A stretch of DNA of 64,000 bases from Ww85 sp963745765 (GTDB taxonomy: Bacteria > Desulfobacterota > Desulfobulbia > Desulfobulbales > Desulfocapsaceae), in NCBI GenBank assembly GCA_963745765.1, contig CAVUYQ010000025.1:62001-126000 (forward strand). The letters are read 5' to 3'. The notes under the pieces are model-generated. The model saw only the letters and a list, made by a program, of their open reading frames with translations, had not been told where the DNA came from and ran no database searches. Positions 44,183-53,373 of this stretch are shown piece after piece. Numbering within the stretch: the stretch's first letter is position 1; the number at the start of each line of letters is the position of its first letter. Both the position numbers and the translations under genes were made by a program.

Positions 44183-45533
44183 ATGAGCCAAGCGCGTGAA
44201 ATCAATATTGGTTTTATTGAATCCTACGGAGATTTTTCTATCTACGGCGTGGCTAACAAGCATGCTGCCCAATTGGCAGTAAAAGAAATAAACGATGGTT
44301 TTACGCTTCTGGGGGGATCACTCGAGTGCTCCGGGAAAGCAAGTTTTGCCGAGGCGCCTCCACCCCGCCTTCCATCCATGCTTTGAGGAGACAAATTGAA
44401 ATTTTCCGATAAAGGAAAAAATTTCAGCCTTGAAAAAGTCCTTTTTGCAGAAGAAGACAAGATACTTATCCAGTCCGGTGACAATGGAATCCTTGGCCGG
44501 CGAGTAAACTTGATGGCCCCGGATTGTCAATCGCGGAAAATACTCTGGAGAAAATGACGACGGAGCTTATTGAAAAGCAGCATGTTGATCTCATTGTTGG
44601 TGGTTTTCAGAGCACCACACGGGAACGAATCCGGCCCATCATAGATACATTCAAACAATTATACTTTTACACAAATCAGTATGAGGGCGGAGTCGCAGAC
44701 AAATACACCTTTTGTACCGGGGCTGTATGCGAACAACAGGTACTGCCATTGTTGCATATATGACCGAATCATACGGTCCTCGCATATTCATCATTGCAGC
44801 CGACTATAAATTTGGCAGGTTGACGGCAGCCTGGACGAAATCATGGGCCCCCCTGTTTGGCGGGAAAGTGATTGGCGAGAAATTCCAGAGCCCGGGTGAT
44901 TCCCATTTTGATGATGTAATAGCCAGTGTAGAAAAAGCAAATCCTGACTGGATAATGACCCTTGTCGTTGGTGAGGCGCAGCAGAATTTCTATCCGCAGG
45001 CATACGCTGCGAACCTGAAATATCCCATGGCATCGACCATCAGCATGGCCTCAGGCTACGAACACATCCGGTTTAATCCGCCGGCTCTCAACAAGATGCA
45101 TAACGCCGTTAATTACATGATGGAAATACCAACAGCACGAAATATTGCTTTTGTGAAACGTTGGTTTAACCTCTTTCCTGATGACGTTTATATCGGGCAG
45201 ATGGCCCAGAATACCTACGTCAGTATCCACCTTTATGCGAAAGCAGCAAGACTGGCGGAAAGCGTAAGTCAACAAGAGGTAATAAAAATTCTCGAGTCCG
45301 GCCTGCATATAGAGGCGCCAGAAGGTCCGGTATTCCTGGATCCCGCCACGCATCACGTCACTCATTACATTCGCCTGGCAGCGGCAGATGAGAATCATAA
45401 TATAAAATTTGTGCAGGAATGGCCGAATATCGACCCGTGGTGGCTCAGACGCTTGGGTGTCAACCTAGTTCGTCATCCGGAATATAAACAATACACACCC
45501 GAGGACGATCCCTTGGTGTGCCAGACAAATTGA
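44183..45533 (+). pseudogene. Urea/amide-type (FmdD/UrtA/AmiC-like) ABC binding protein, decayed
   Basis: The pieces spell out one type-1 binding protein: REINIGFIESYGDFSIYGVANKHAAQLAVKEINDGFTLLGG, then NLMAPDCQS, then TTELIEKQHVDLIVGGFQSTTRERIRPIIDTFKQLYFYTNQYEGG, then YMTESYGPRIFIIAADYKFGRLTAAWTKSW to the end at 45533. Between the first two blocks about 170 bases (about 44320-44490) interrupt the family pattern. Two further breaks at about 44531 and 44745 each lack one base. No signal peptide is seen at the start. With an insertion plus two losses this is a true pseudogene rather than a single error. No permease genes of this transporter lie nearby. Confidence 0.75.
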
Positions 45534-45859
45534 GGCAAGGGGTGATTTTGAAGCACTCGTGCGAGTGTTTTCCGGCCCTTCTGCACTTGTAAAATGATAG
45601 CCATCAAGAACGATACTTTAAACGGAAGAAGGAATTAACCGATAAACCAGATGGGCTCATTATGGCTACGGTGAAGCTTTTTGATAGCCAGGCTGTTAGC
45701 GATCAGTTCATGACAAGTTGACAGCAGATTTTCAAAGCAAAAAAAAACGCTCATTTAATATGATCAAAACAGTCGACGGAGGCGACAACGAGGGGGAATT
45801 CGATCTCGGTCCCAAGAGGACAAAACATCTAATTGATAGATTCAAAGGAGGAAAACACC

Positions 45860-46913
45860 ATGAAAAGAAGTTTTTTGAAATCGGGCATCTTGTTAAGTGT
45901 CTTTGTTTTTCTGGCAGTCTTCATTGCCGAGTACCAGCTACGGTAAAACCATCGTTAAACTGGCTCATATTGATCCGGCAGATCCCTTTCAGTCTGCTGA
46001 CCATGCAGCTGCCGTGGTATTCAAAACCATGGTGGAAGCCGGAACCAATGGTGAGATTGAGGTCAGGATCTATCCTGCCAGCCAGCTGGGCAACGCCAAG
46101 GAATCCATGGCGATGTTGAAAAAAGGTACCCTGCAGCTTTTCATATCATCAGCTGGCGGACTGGCAACCGTTTATCCATTGCTCGGTGTTCTCGACACGC
46201 CATTTGCCATCCCTAATATGTCAGTAGCCTGGGACGTATTCGACGGACCGTTTGGTGATGAACTCAAACAGTCGATTCTGGACAAAACAGGATTGCGCCT
46301 TATCGAAATTCTGGACCAGGGAGGCTTTTTCCATTTCACTAACAATAAACGCCCTATAACAAGCCTTGAGGATATGAAGGGGATCAAGTTTAGGACAATG
46401 ACCCTTCCCAGCCATATCGCTTTCTTCAAGTCAATGGGTGCCTCTGCAATTCCTATCGCCTGGGCAGAGCTCTATACTTCCCTGCAGACAGGTGTTGTTG
46501 ATGGGCAGCATAACCCTTTTGCTCCGATTTTGGGCTCTAAGTTATATGAAGTGCAAAAGTATCTGACACTAAGTGGACACATGTGGAGTACCCATTGGTT
46601 TTTGGCTAATAATGACTGGTATACCTCTTTAACCCCCGAACAGGAAAAAATTGTCAGGGATGCTGCTAACGTCGCTAAGACAGCAGGACGTGCTATTACC
46701 AAGATTTATGAGTCTAGTGACAATGGCTTCCCAGCCATTAAGAAGGCCATGGAGGTAAATTCATTGAGCACAGCTCAGAAGGATGAATTTGCGAAGGTGA
46801 CAATCCCTGCAATGACAGAATTCATCCAGACAGATCTTGGTGATGAAGGTGTCGCTCTGCAGAAAGATTTTCTTGATTCGATCAAAGCATCCAGGGAAAA
46901 ACTGGGCTACTGA
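45860..46913 (+). CDS. dctP: TRAP transporter solute-binding protein DctP (frame break inside the signal peptide)
   Basis: The best ribosome site (AAAGGAGGAAAACACC) precedes the ATG at 45860, which opens a signal peptide MKRSFLKSGILLSVFVFLAVF. That frame ends after 28 codons. The mature DctP sequence (YGKTIVKLAHIDPADPFQSADHAAAVVFKTMVEAG...) runs in another frame, open from a GTG at 45897 to 46913. A +1 shift near 45911-45925 joins them. The family signature IPIAWAELYTSLQTGVVDGQHNP is intact. If the break is real the protein would lack an export signal. Downstream are dctQ and dctM. Confidence 0.85.
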
Positions 46914-47134
46914 TAGGGTTAACTCCTGTATGAGGAAAATCGAGACCAACAAAGTCGATATTCATAGTAATCGGCAACTTTATCTTAAAGCGGTTTTGTG
47001 TGTGCAGTTTCAGGAATCTCGCCATGCTATTGGATTGCGCCAGAAGAAATCGATATGAGATGAAGTTGTCGAAGGGGTTCATTCGGAGAAAATTGCTCAG
47101 GTTAATTAGTTGAATATGCTCTTTTTAAATGGTT

Positions 47135-47171
47135 CATGCTGTCCATTGCTCTTTCAGCACTGGACAGCATG
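47135..47171 (+). promoter_or_regulatory. Stem-loop between dctP and dctQ
   Basis: CATGCTGTCCA (47135-47145) and TGGACAGCATG (47161-47171) form a perfect 11-bp stem with a 15-base loop, 24 bases before dctQ. Same position relative to the binding-protein gene as the hairpins after tctC, dppA and livK. Confidence 0.55.
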
Positions 47172-47194
47172 GGTGACGCATAGAGGATACGTGA

Positions 47195-47761
47195 ATGGCA
47201 TCTCAAAACAGCACATCTGATGGATTACCTGCAATAGTTACAAAGTTCACAAAGATTGCATGCATGGTTGAAAAAGCGGTTCTGGCAGTCGCGGTATTCC
47301 TGGGTGGTCTGATGGCGGTAGTGGTCATCTATGGAGTGATTGCTCGGTATGTGGTGCAGAATCCTTCTGTATGGACAGAGGAGTTGGCTCGTGCCTTGAT
47401 GATCTGGACAGCGTATCTTGGCATTTCCATCGCCCTCAGGAGAAGAGGACATTTGGGCATACTCTTTTTCGTCTTAAAACTCCCAATTCCGCTTCAGCGA
47501 ATCGTTAAGCTTTTTAACGATTCTTTAATCGCGATATTTCTTGTTATCCTGGTCATATATGGTCTTGATTTTATGTCGGAAGGGAAAGAACAGATTGAAA
47601 CGGCCACCGGAATTACCATGAATTATCCCTTTGCCATCATACCAATCTGTGGCCTTCTTTCATTGATCCAACTTGGTCTGCGAATGATGATTGATTTCTC
47701 TCTTTGGGGCACCACTTGTTCTCCTTACGATGCAAGACTTGCTCATTCCAACGCGTCCTAG
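47195..47761 (+). CDS. dctQ: TRAP transporter small membrane subunit DctQ
   Basis: A 188-residue protein with four helices (about residues 20-45, 58-75, 95-118 and 140-160) and the DctQ motif VIARYVVQNPSVWTEELARALMIWTAYLGISIALRRRGHLGI. It pairs with DctM in sodium-driven uptake of carboxylates and related compounds. The gap to dctM is 22 bases. Confidence 0.92.
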   Translation: MASQNSTSDGLPAIVTKFTKIACMVEKAVLAVAVFLGGLMAVVVIYGVIARYVVQNPSVWTEELARALMIWTAYLGISIALRRRGHLGILFFVLKLPIPLQRIVKLFNDSLIAIFLVILVIYGLDFMSEGKEQIETATGITMNYPFAIIPICGLLSLIQLGLRMMIDFSLWGTTCSPYDARLAHSNAS

Positions 47762-47783
47762 AAATTAAAAAGGAGATAATATC

Positions 47784-49070
47784 ATGTCTTTCTGGATTCT
47801 CGCCTTGTTTTTCGGCCTTTTGATTCTGGGAATGCCTGTCGGCTTTGGTGTTGGCATCACTGCGATGGTAGCTATCTACAACATTGGCGGAACCGATCTC
47901 TTCAGCCTGATTCCGGCGCGGTTTTATTCTGGATCTGACCTGTTTCCCTTGATGGCAATGCCCTTGTTTATTCTGGCTGGTGAAATCATGAACCGCACCA
48001 AAATTACCCATGCGGTAATTGATTTCGCCAATACCTTGGTTGGACACGTGAAGGGAGGCCTGGGCCACGCCAATATTCTGGCGAGCGTCTTTTTTGCCGG
48101 ATTAACGGGCAGTGCAGTTGCAGATACCGCAGCCATTGGCACAATGCTCATCCCTGCGATGGCAAAGAAAGGATACGGGAAAAATTTCGCCGCCGCGATC
48201 ACGGCAGCTTCTTCCTGCATTGGTCCGATAATTCCGCCTTCCACCATTATGGTAATTTATGGGTCATTTATGGGGGTATCGATAGCTGGCATGTTTGCCG
48301 CTGGCTTGGTACCCGGTCTATTAATGGCCCCGGCGTTGATGTTAATCACCAGAAATTTTGCAATAAAAAATAACATACCGGTCCTCTCGCAGCGACCGAC
48401 CTTGAAAGAGTTTGTTCTTTCCTTGAAAAAATCGATACTGGCGCTGATGATGCCCGTAATCATTCTGGGGGGGATTTTAACCGGCTGGTTTACTCCGACA
48501 GAGGCTGGCGGGGTTGCTGTTTTGTATGGTCTACTCGTCGGCTTTTTTATTTATCGAAACTTGAAATTCCGTGATCTCTATGAAGTATTGGAGAACATGA
48601 CTTCAGTGACGGCTGTGGTTTTCCTCATTTTGGCCACTGCAGCCATTTTGTCCTGGCTGCTCGCTTCTGAGCAGATCCCTCAGCAGATTGCTGCCGGCGT
48701 ACTCAGCATCACTAAAAATAAGTACCTGGTATTGCTATTTATCAATATTCTTCTGCTGATTGTGGGATGCTTTATGGACCAGACAGCAGCTTTGATTATT
48801 TTGGGGCCGGTTCTGGCACCTCTTGCGATTGGGGTCGGGGTTCATCCCATGCATTTTGGAATTATCATGTGTTTAAATCTTGTTATAGGTTTAACCACAC
48901 CGCCACTTGGGGCCTGTCTCTTCAGCTGCTGCAGTATTTCCAATGTCTCAGTTGAAGACATCACCAAGGAAATCTGGCCCATGATTCTGGCTTTACTGGC
49001 AGTTCTGGCACTCGTTACGTATATCCCCGCAGTGTCATTGACGCTGCCGAGATTGCTGGGATTTATTTAA
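47784..49070 (+). CDS. dctM: TRAP transporter large membrane subunit DctM
   Basis: A 428-residue membrane protein with about twelve helices. DctM hallmarks include GMPVGFGVGITAMV, SDLFPLMAMPLFILAGEIMNRTKIT, HVKGGLGHANILASVFFAGLTGSAVADTAAIGTMLIPAMAKKGYGKNFAAAITAASSCIGPIIPPSTIMVIYG, and GWFTPTEAGGVAVLYGLLVG. It is the ion-coupled channel of the TRAP system. The substrate is unknown; the ureide neighbourhood is the only hint. The AAAAGGAG ribosome site is strong. Confidence 0.94.
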   Translation: MSFWILALFFGLLILGMPVGFGVGITAMVAIYNIGGTDLFSLIPARFYSGSDLFPLMAMPLFILAGEIMNRTKITHAVIDFANTLVGHVKGGLGHANILASVFFAGLTGSAVADTAAIGTMLIPAMAKKGYGKNFAAAITAASSCIGPIIPPSTIMVIYGSFMGVSIAGMFAAGLVPGLLMAPALMLITRNFAIKNNIPVLSQRPTLKEFVLSLKKSILALMMPVIILGGILTGWFTPTEAGGVAVLYGLLVGFFIYRNLKFRDLYEVLENMTSVTAVVFLILATAAILSWLLASEQIPQQIAAGVLSITKNKYLVLLFINILLLIVGCFMDQTAALIILGPVLAPLAIGVGVHPMHFGIIMCLNLVIGLTTPPLGACLFSCCSISNVSVEDITKEIWPMILALLAVLALVTYIPAVSLTLPRLLGFI

Positions 49071-49335
49071 GGCATCCGGATGAATCAGCGTTCAATATAT
49101 CAGGAATGACTGATAAAATGGCGACACTGATTCTTTATTAGCCAATTATAGCTAGGATCTGGATAGATGCTGTTGTTCAGAAAAATGATGTATAGCATAG
49201 GTCATTCTGGTTGATGACAAGATGGAATTGTCTCGCAGGGACACGTCTTTGATGAAATGCCGGTATGGGGAAGATGCCGAAATGAGGCCAATCACGGATA
49301 TTTGAAAAAAGCGGAATTGTTTGCAAAATATTAAA

Positions 49336-49352
49336 ATTAATGTTAACAATAT
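49336..49352 (+). promoter_or_regulatory. Candidate operator upstream of allE
   Basis: ATTAATGTTAACAATAT is identical over 17 bases to the minus-strand site at 32817-32833. It lies 109 bases before the allE start, in the 390-base gap 49071-49460, where nothing else was recognised. Confidence 0.6.
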
Positions 49353-49460
49353 TATTTAAAATAGTTGGCAATATCTGAGTGTCCATCTATTATGTACTTG
49401 CATTTCAATATTAGATATTTGGATTTCAATACACAAAAAAATAGGAAAGGAGAGCTGTTT

Positions 49461-50231
49461 ATGCCGTATCCAAAAGGATTTCTTGAAAGTCGTGCGGTGA
49501 TCAAGCCGGGTGTCTATACGCTGATTCCACCGGAAGGCAGAGTTATTAACTCTATTCCGGGTTTTACCGGGTGCCGGTTGACCATTATTGCCTCGCCGAA
49601 ACATGGCGCAAGTTTTGTGCAGTATGTCGGCACGGTGGAACCGGGTGGAAAAACGACCGTGCCATTCGTTGATGTGCCCGGGGTCGAATCTTTTCTCTAT
49701 GTTATGGACGGTGACGGAGCGCTAGAGGTATCCGTTGCCGGACAGAACGGGATGCTCAAATCCGGCGGCTATGCCTTTGCTCCGCCGGATAACGGAATCG
49801 TTTTTGAAAACACCTCTTCGGCCCCGGTCCGTGTGCTGCTCTACAAGCAACGATACGTTCCGCTTGGTGACCTGAAGCCCTGGGTTGTTTTCGGCGACAT
49901 CAACAAAATGGAAGAGAATATCTACGACGGTATGGAGAATGTCTTTCTGCGCGACCTGTTGCCGAACGATCCGGCTTTTGACATGAACATGCACACGCTG
50001 AAATTCCTGCCTGATGGATGTCATCCCTTCGTCGAAACCCATGTCCAGGAACATGGCGCCTATGTGCTCGGCGGACAGGGCATGTATCTGCTCGGAGAGG
50101 ACTGGCTGCAGATAAAAAAAGAAGATTTCATCTGGTTTGGCCCTTTCACACAACAGGGCACTTACACCACCGGTCGCGAACCGTTCTGGTACATATACAG
50201 CAAGGACATGAACCGGGATGCGGAAATTTAA
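49461..50231 (+). CDS. allE: (S)-ureidoglycine aminohydrolase AllE (bicupin)
   Basis: 256 residues from the ATG at 49461 (AAAGGAGAG ribosome site). It is a two-cupin protein of YlbA/AllE type: SRAVIKPGVYTLIPPEGRVINSIPGFTGCRLTIIASPKHGASFVQYVGTVEPGG in the first cupin, and FDMNMHTLKFLPDGCHPFVETHVQEHGAYVLGGQGMYLL in the second. The latter holds the metal ligands (E, H, Q/E, H). AllE converts ureidoglycine from allantoate breakdown to ureidoglycolate and ammonia. It starts an operon with a carbamoyltransferase, carbamate kinase and ureidoglycolate lyase. Confidence 0.92.
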   Translation: MPYPKGFLESRAVIKPGVYTLIPPEGRVINSIPGFTGCRLTIIASPKHGASFVQYVGTVEPGGKTTVPFVDVPGVESFLYVMDGDGALEVSVAGQNGMLKSGGYAFAPPDNGIVFENTSSAPVRVLLYKQRYVPLGDLKPWVVFGDINKMEENIYDGMENVFLRDLLPNDPAFDMNMHTLKFLPDGCHPFVETHVQEHGAYVLGGQGMYLLGEDWLQIKKEDFIWFGPFTQQGTYTTGREPFWYIYSKDMNRDAEI

Positions 50232-50268
50232 GCACATCTCAACTTAAATTCACTGAGGAGACATAACA

Positions 50269-51294
50269 ATGACATTAACACATGATTTCGGTCCGATGGA
50301 TATCTTTAAGCAGGTTGAAAAAACCAACATCAAGGGCCGCCATTTTTCTTTTATCGACGATTTGACCCCCGAGGAACTGGAGAATGTCTTCAGGACCGCG
50401 GTAATGATAGAACCCTTTTGGCGCAGCCGCATCCCGCTGCTTCAGGGAAAGGTGATGTGCCTGCAGTTTTTCCAGCCCAGCACCCGTACCAGGTTCAGTA
50501 TGGAAACAGCCATGCACCGGCTGGGCGGCAACGTCATTACCGAGTCGAACCCGATGGTCAGTTCCTCGGCAGCCAAGGGTGAGTCGCTGTATGATTCACT
50601 TCGAGTCACCTCGCAATACGCCGATGTCATTGTGCTGCGGCACCCGGATGAAGGGGTCATGGATGTCATCAAGGAACTGGGCACCGATGCCTCACCGATC
50701 ATCAGTGGCGGCTACGGTAATGTTACCCACCCGACCCAGGGATTACTCGACATGTACACGGCCTACCGGTTGCTTGATGGTGATTTCAAAAAAATGACGG
50801 TCATGATCGCAACCCCCGACCTCTCTCGTGCAAGATCCGGGCAATCATTCGGACTCGGCCTGGCGCGCATGGGCGCCCGGGTAATTTATTCCGGTACCTC
50901 CGGCCTGGAAACTCCTCCGATGATCCGCGCAAAGCTCAAAGCAATGAACGCAAATTTCAAAGAGGTTAACGATCTGACCATCGGTCAACAGGAAGAGCTG
51001 ATAGCCGATGAGAGCGTGGATCTTGTCTACCTGCCCGGTTGCTCGGTGAAGAAAGGTGATCCGGGCCGTGACGATTTCCTGAAGAAGATGGCGGAGTTCT
51101 ATTTTACCGCCGAGGGTCTGAAGAACATCGAAAAGAAGACCGGCAAAACCGTTGGCATTACCCATTCTCTTCCACGAAATGATGGGGAATTCGACATTGC
51201 CATCGATAAAACGGCTCATCAGGTCTATTTCAAGGCGATCGGCTTCTCCATTCCGGTTCGCATGTCGTTGCTGGCTAATATCTGTGGTATTTAA
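50269..51294 (+). CDS. Aspartate/ornithine carbamoyltransferase-family enzyme, probably acting on a ureide
   Basis: A 341-residue transcarbamoylase with the carbamoyl-phosphate site S71-T-R-T-R75 (FQPSTRTRFSME) and H154-P-T-Q157. In place of the aspartate enzyme's HPLPR or the ornithine enzyme's HCLPA it has H299-S-L-P-R303, so its amino-acid site is different. True argF and pyrB lie at 58427 and 59420. Flanked by allE, carbamate kinase and allA, it most likely phosphorolyses a ureide (ureidoglycine, ureidoglycolate or oxalurate) to carbamoyl phosphate. Ureidoglycine and oxamate carbamoyltransferases are described in purine catabolism; which one applies here is not settled by the sequence. 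Confidence 0.85.
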   Translation: MTLTHDFGPMDIFKQVEKTNIKGRHFSFIDDLTPEELENVFRTAVMIEPFWRSRIPLLQGKVMCLQFFQPSTRTRFSMETAMHRLGGNVITESNPMVSSSAAKGESLYDSLRVTSQYADVIVLRHPDEGVMDVIKELGTDASPIISGGYGNVTHPTQGLLDMYTAYRLLDGDFKKMTVMIATPDLSRARSGQSFGLGLARMGARVIYSGTSGLETPPMIRAKLKAMNANFKEVNDLTIGQQEELIADESVDLVYLPGCSVKKGDPGRDDFLKKMAEFYFTAEGLKNIEKKTGKTVGITHSLPRNDGEFDIAIDKTAHQVYFKAIGFSIPVRMSLLANICGI

Positions 51295-51311
51295 ACCAGT
51301 GTCGTGGCCTT

Positions 51312-51346
51312 GCTATACAGTGGCAGCTCTGCTGCCACTGTATAGC
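51312..51346 (+). promoter_or_regulatory. Perfect 15-bp stem-loop between the carbamoyltransferase and carbamate kinase
   Basis: GCTATACAGTGGCAG (51312-51326) and CTGCCACTGTATAGC (51332-51346) pair without mismatch around CTCTG, 18 bases after the stop codon. There is no T-run. The following 170 bases up to the kinase start show nothing else recognisable. It probably sets relative message levels in the operon. Confidence 0.6.
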
Positions 51347-51518
51347 GGAACCGGAGTGGCTTTAGCTGCCGAGCCCTTGATCGCGAAAATTACGCATCGT
51401 TGTCGCTCCTGTTTTATCGCCTGCTTGAACGAAAGACCAGAGCGTTCCACCCCCATATACTGAGTGCTCCAGAGGCCTTACCATTGAATACTGAGAATGA
51501 CATGAGGGAGTATCTTCC

Positions 51519-52484
51519 ATGACTGAAATGCGGAAAATTCCAAGGCGTATTATCATAGCAATTGGCGGCAACGCCATTCACCCTGCAGGGATCAAAGGCA
51601 CCTCGGAAGAGCAGGTAGCGATAGCGGGTCAAACAGCCCGCATTCTATTGCCTTTGCTGGAACTCGATAATGAGTTGATTATCACCCATGGAAACGGTCC
51701 CGGTGTCGGCAAGGTGCTGATGCGTCAGGCTCTTGCCCGCGAAGCGGTAGCCCCGATGTCATTGGATATCTGTGTGGCCAACACCCAGGGCGTAACCGCT
51801 TATCTGCTGGTGCAGGCGTTTGAGAACGCGCTTCGTGAAGTCGGCAATCAGCGGCATGTAGTCGGCCTGGTGACCCAGGTCGAGGTCGATCCGAATGATC
51901 CCGGTTTTTCCAAGCCGACGAAACCGATCGGCTATTTTTATAAAGAAGAGGATGCCAAAAAGCTTACCCTCCAGTTGGGATGGACCATGCGGGAGGATGC
52001 CGGTCGCGGTTGGCGCATGGTCGTAGCCTCACCGGTTCCTCAGCATATTTGTGACATTTCTCTCGTCGAGACCCTGGCCAGTCGCGGCACGGTGGTGATT
52101 GCCGGCGGCGGAGGCGGGGTTCCGGTTGTCAGGGAAAAAAACGGTGTGCGCCGCGGTGTTGAGGCTGTCATCGACAAGGATTTAACCACCGCCCACATGG
52201 CAAATGTTCTGGGAGTTGAGGAGATCATGATCCTGACGGCTGTATCACGTGTGGCGATCAATTTCGGCAAGCCCGATCAGCGGGAACTCGACACGATAAC
52301 GGTTTCAGAAGCCCGCGAATACCTGGCAGCCGGGCATTTCCCTGACGGCAGCATGGGGCCGAAGATTCAGGCTGCAATCCGCTTCATTGAAGGCGGCGGA
52401 AAACGGGCGATCATCGGGCACCTCAACGAAGCCCTGGCTGCCTTGCAGGGTGAAACCGGTACGCATATTATTCCCGACGAATGA
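51519..52484 (+). CDS. arcC: Carbamate kinase (catabolic, ArcC/AllK type)
   Basis: A 321-residue kinase of the amino-acid kinase fold. It has RRIIIAIGGNAIHPAG, ELIITHGNGPGVGKVLMRQ (family: GNGPQVG), LGWTMREDAGRGWRMVVASPVPQ, VVIAGGGGGVPVV, and AVIDKDLTTAHMANVLGVEEIMILTAV. It makes ATP from carbamoyl phosphate and ADP. With the carbamoyltransferase just upstream it would harvest energy from ureide breakdown, as in allantoin- or arginine-fermenting bacteria. The Gln in GNGPQVG is Gly here, a small deviation. Confidence 0.92.
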   Translation: MTEMRKIPRRIIIAIGGNAIHPAGIKGTSEEQVAIAGQTARILLPLLELDNELIITHGNGPGVGKVLMRQALAREAVAPMSLDICVANTQGVTAYLLVQAFENALREVGNQRHVVGLVTQVEVDPNDPGFSKPTKPIGYFYKEEDAKKLTLQLGWTMREDAGRGWRMVVASPVPQHICDISLVETLASRGTVVIAGGGGGVPVVREKNGVRRGVEAVIDKDLTTAHMANVLGVEEIMILTAVSRVAINFGKPDQRELDTITVSEAREYLAAGHFPDGSMGPKIQAAIRFIEGGGKRAIIGHLNEALAALQGETGTHIIPDE

Positions 52485-52554
52485 AAAGGGCGGAGCTTTA
52501 TGCGCCTGCCTATTGGAGCAGATTACTGGGATGATTATTAGAAATGAGGTGACA

Positions 52555-53073
52555 ATGCCGTATCAGATACCAGTAAAGCCGCTGACCCGGCAAGGATTCG
52601 AGCCGTTCGGAGATATTATTGCGGTGGATGGACACCCAGATGTCAGGTCCATCAATGACGGCTTTGCCACCCGCTATCATGATCTGGCCCGGGTTGATGT
52701 TGACGAGGCCCAGGGCCGACCGCTGATTAATATCTTTCGCGGAAGGCCGCGGCCGCTTCCCCTGACTATCCACATGATGGAGAACCATCCCTTGGCAAGT
52801 CAGGCCTTCATGCCGTTACATCAAATCCCGTTTGTGATTGTCGTCGCCCCCCCGGGGGATACCGTGGGACCAAAAGACCTGTATGCCTTCATTTCAAATG
52901 GTTCGCAAGGTATTAACTATGCCCGCGGCGTCTGGCATTTTCCTCTCCTGGTGCTGGGTGAGGAGCAGGATTTTATCGTCATTGATCGCGGTGGTGCCGG
53001 AAACAATTGTGAGGAGCGATATTTCGATAAAGGTGAAAGCTGTATTTTAATGTTGCCCGATGGTCACCGGTAG
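52555..53073 (+). CDS. allA: Ureidoglycolate lyase AllA
   Basis: 172 residues from the ATG at 52555 (GAGGTG site). The AllA cupin is recognisable: PVKPLTRQGFEPFGDIIAVDGHPDVRSINDGFATRYHDL, IFRGRPRPLPLTIHMMENHPLASQAFMPLHQIPFVIVVAPPGD, YARGVWHFPLLVLGEEQDFIVIDRGG. It splits ureidoglycolate to glyoxylate and urea. Together with allE upstream and gcl downstream it gives a route from ureidoglycine to tartronate semialdehyde. No urease is seen in this window. Confidence 0.92.
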   Translation: MPYQIPVKPLTRQGFEPFGDIIAVDGHPDVRSINDGFATRYHDLARVDVDEAQGRPLINIFRGRPRPLPLTIHMMENHPLASQAFMPLHQIPFVIVVAPPGDTVGPKDLYAFISNGSQGINYARGVWHFPLLVLGEEQDFIVIDRGGAGNNCEERYFDKGESCILMLPDGHR

Positions 53074-53205
53074 TCAATCCTTGACGAATTGTGACACCGA
53101 CACGCGCCCGCTTATTGACGGTCAATTTTCAGAGTAATTTCTGATCGCAGCGGATCGGAACACTTTCAAAACATTCTTGCTTTGAAACATTTTTACTGTC
53201 CTATT

Positions 53206-53236
53206 GTGATCAATATCATGTCATTTATGGTATAAT
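53206..53236 (+). promoter_or_regulatory. Candidate gntR promoter with FNR-like site
   Basis: GTGAT-CAAT-ATCAT at 53206-53219 matches eight of the ten FNR consensus positions. A perfect TATAAT follows at 53231-53236. The spacing places the site over the -35 region, so repression under anoxia or an unrelated CRP-family protein are possible. The remainder of the gap 53074-53373 shows nothing else except the site at 53358. Confidence 0.4.
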
Positions 53237-53357
53237 ATCTTTTGAATGTTGTTGCCCTGATCGCAGGAATTCAGTATTGTGCGGCGGATTAAAATTGTAA
53301 CGAGATCCAAAGCGGCTTCGAAAAGACATCTCCGCTGGTTGTCATCAATTAATCACG

Positions 53358-53368
53358 TAATTGTTACA
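53358..53368 (+). promoter_or_regulatory. Possible autoregulatory site at the gntR start
   Basis: TAATTGTTACA lies five bases before the gntR start codon. It equals the livK/NCS1 operator string TAATTGTTGACA minus one G, consistent with autoregulation by the GntR protein. Confidence 0.4.
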
Positions 53369-53373
53369 AAAAA

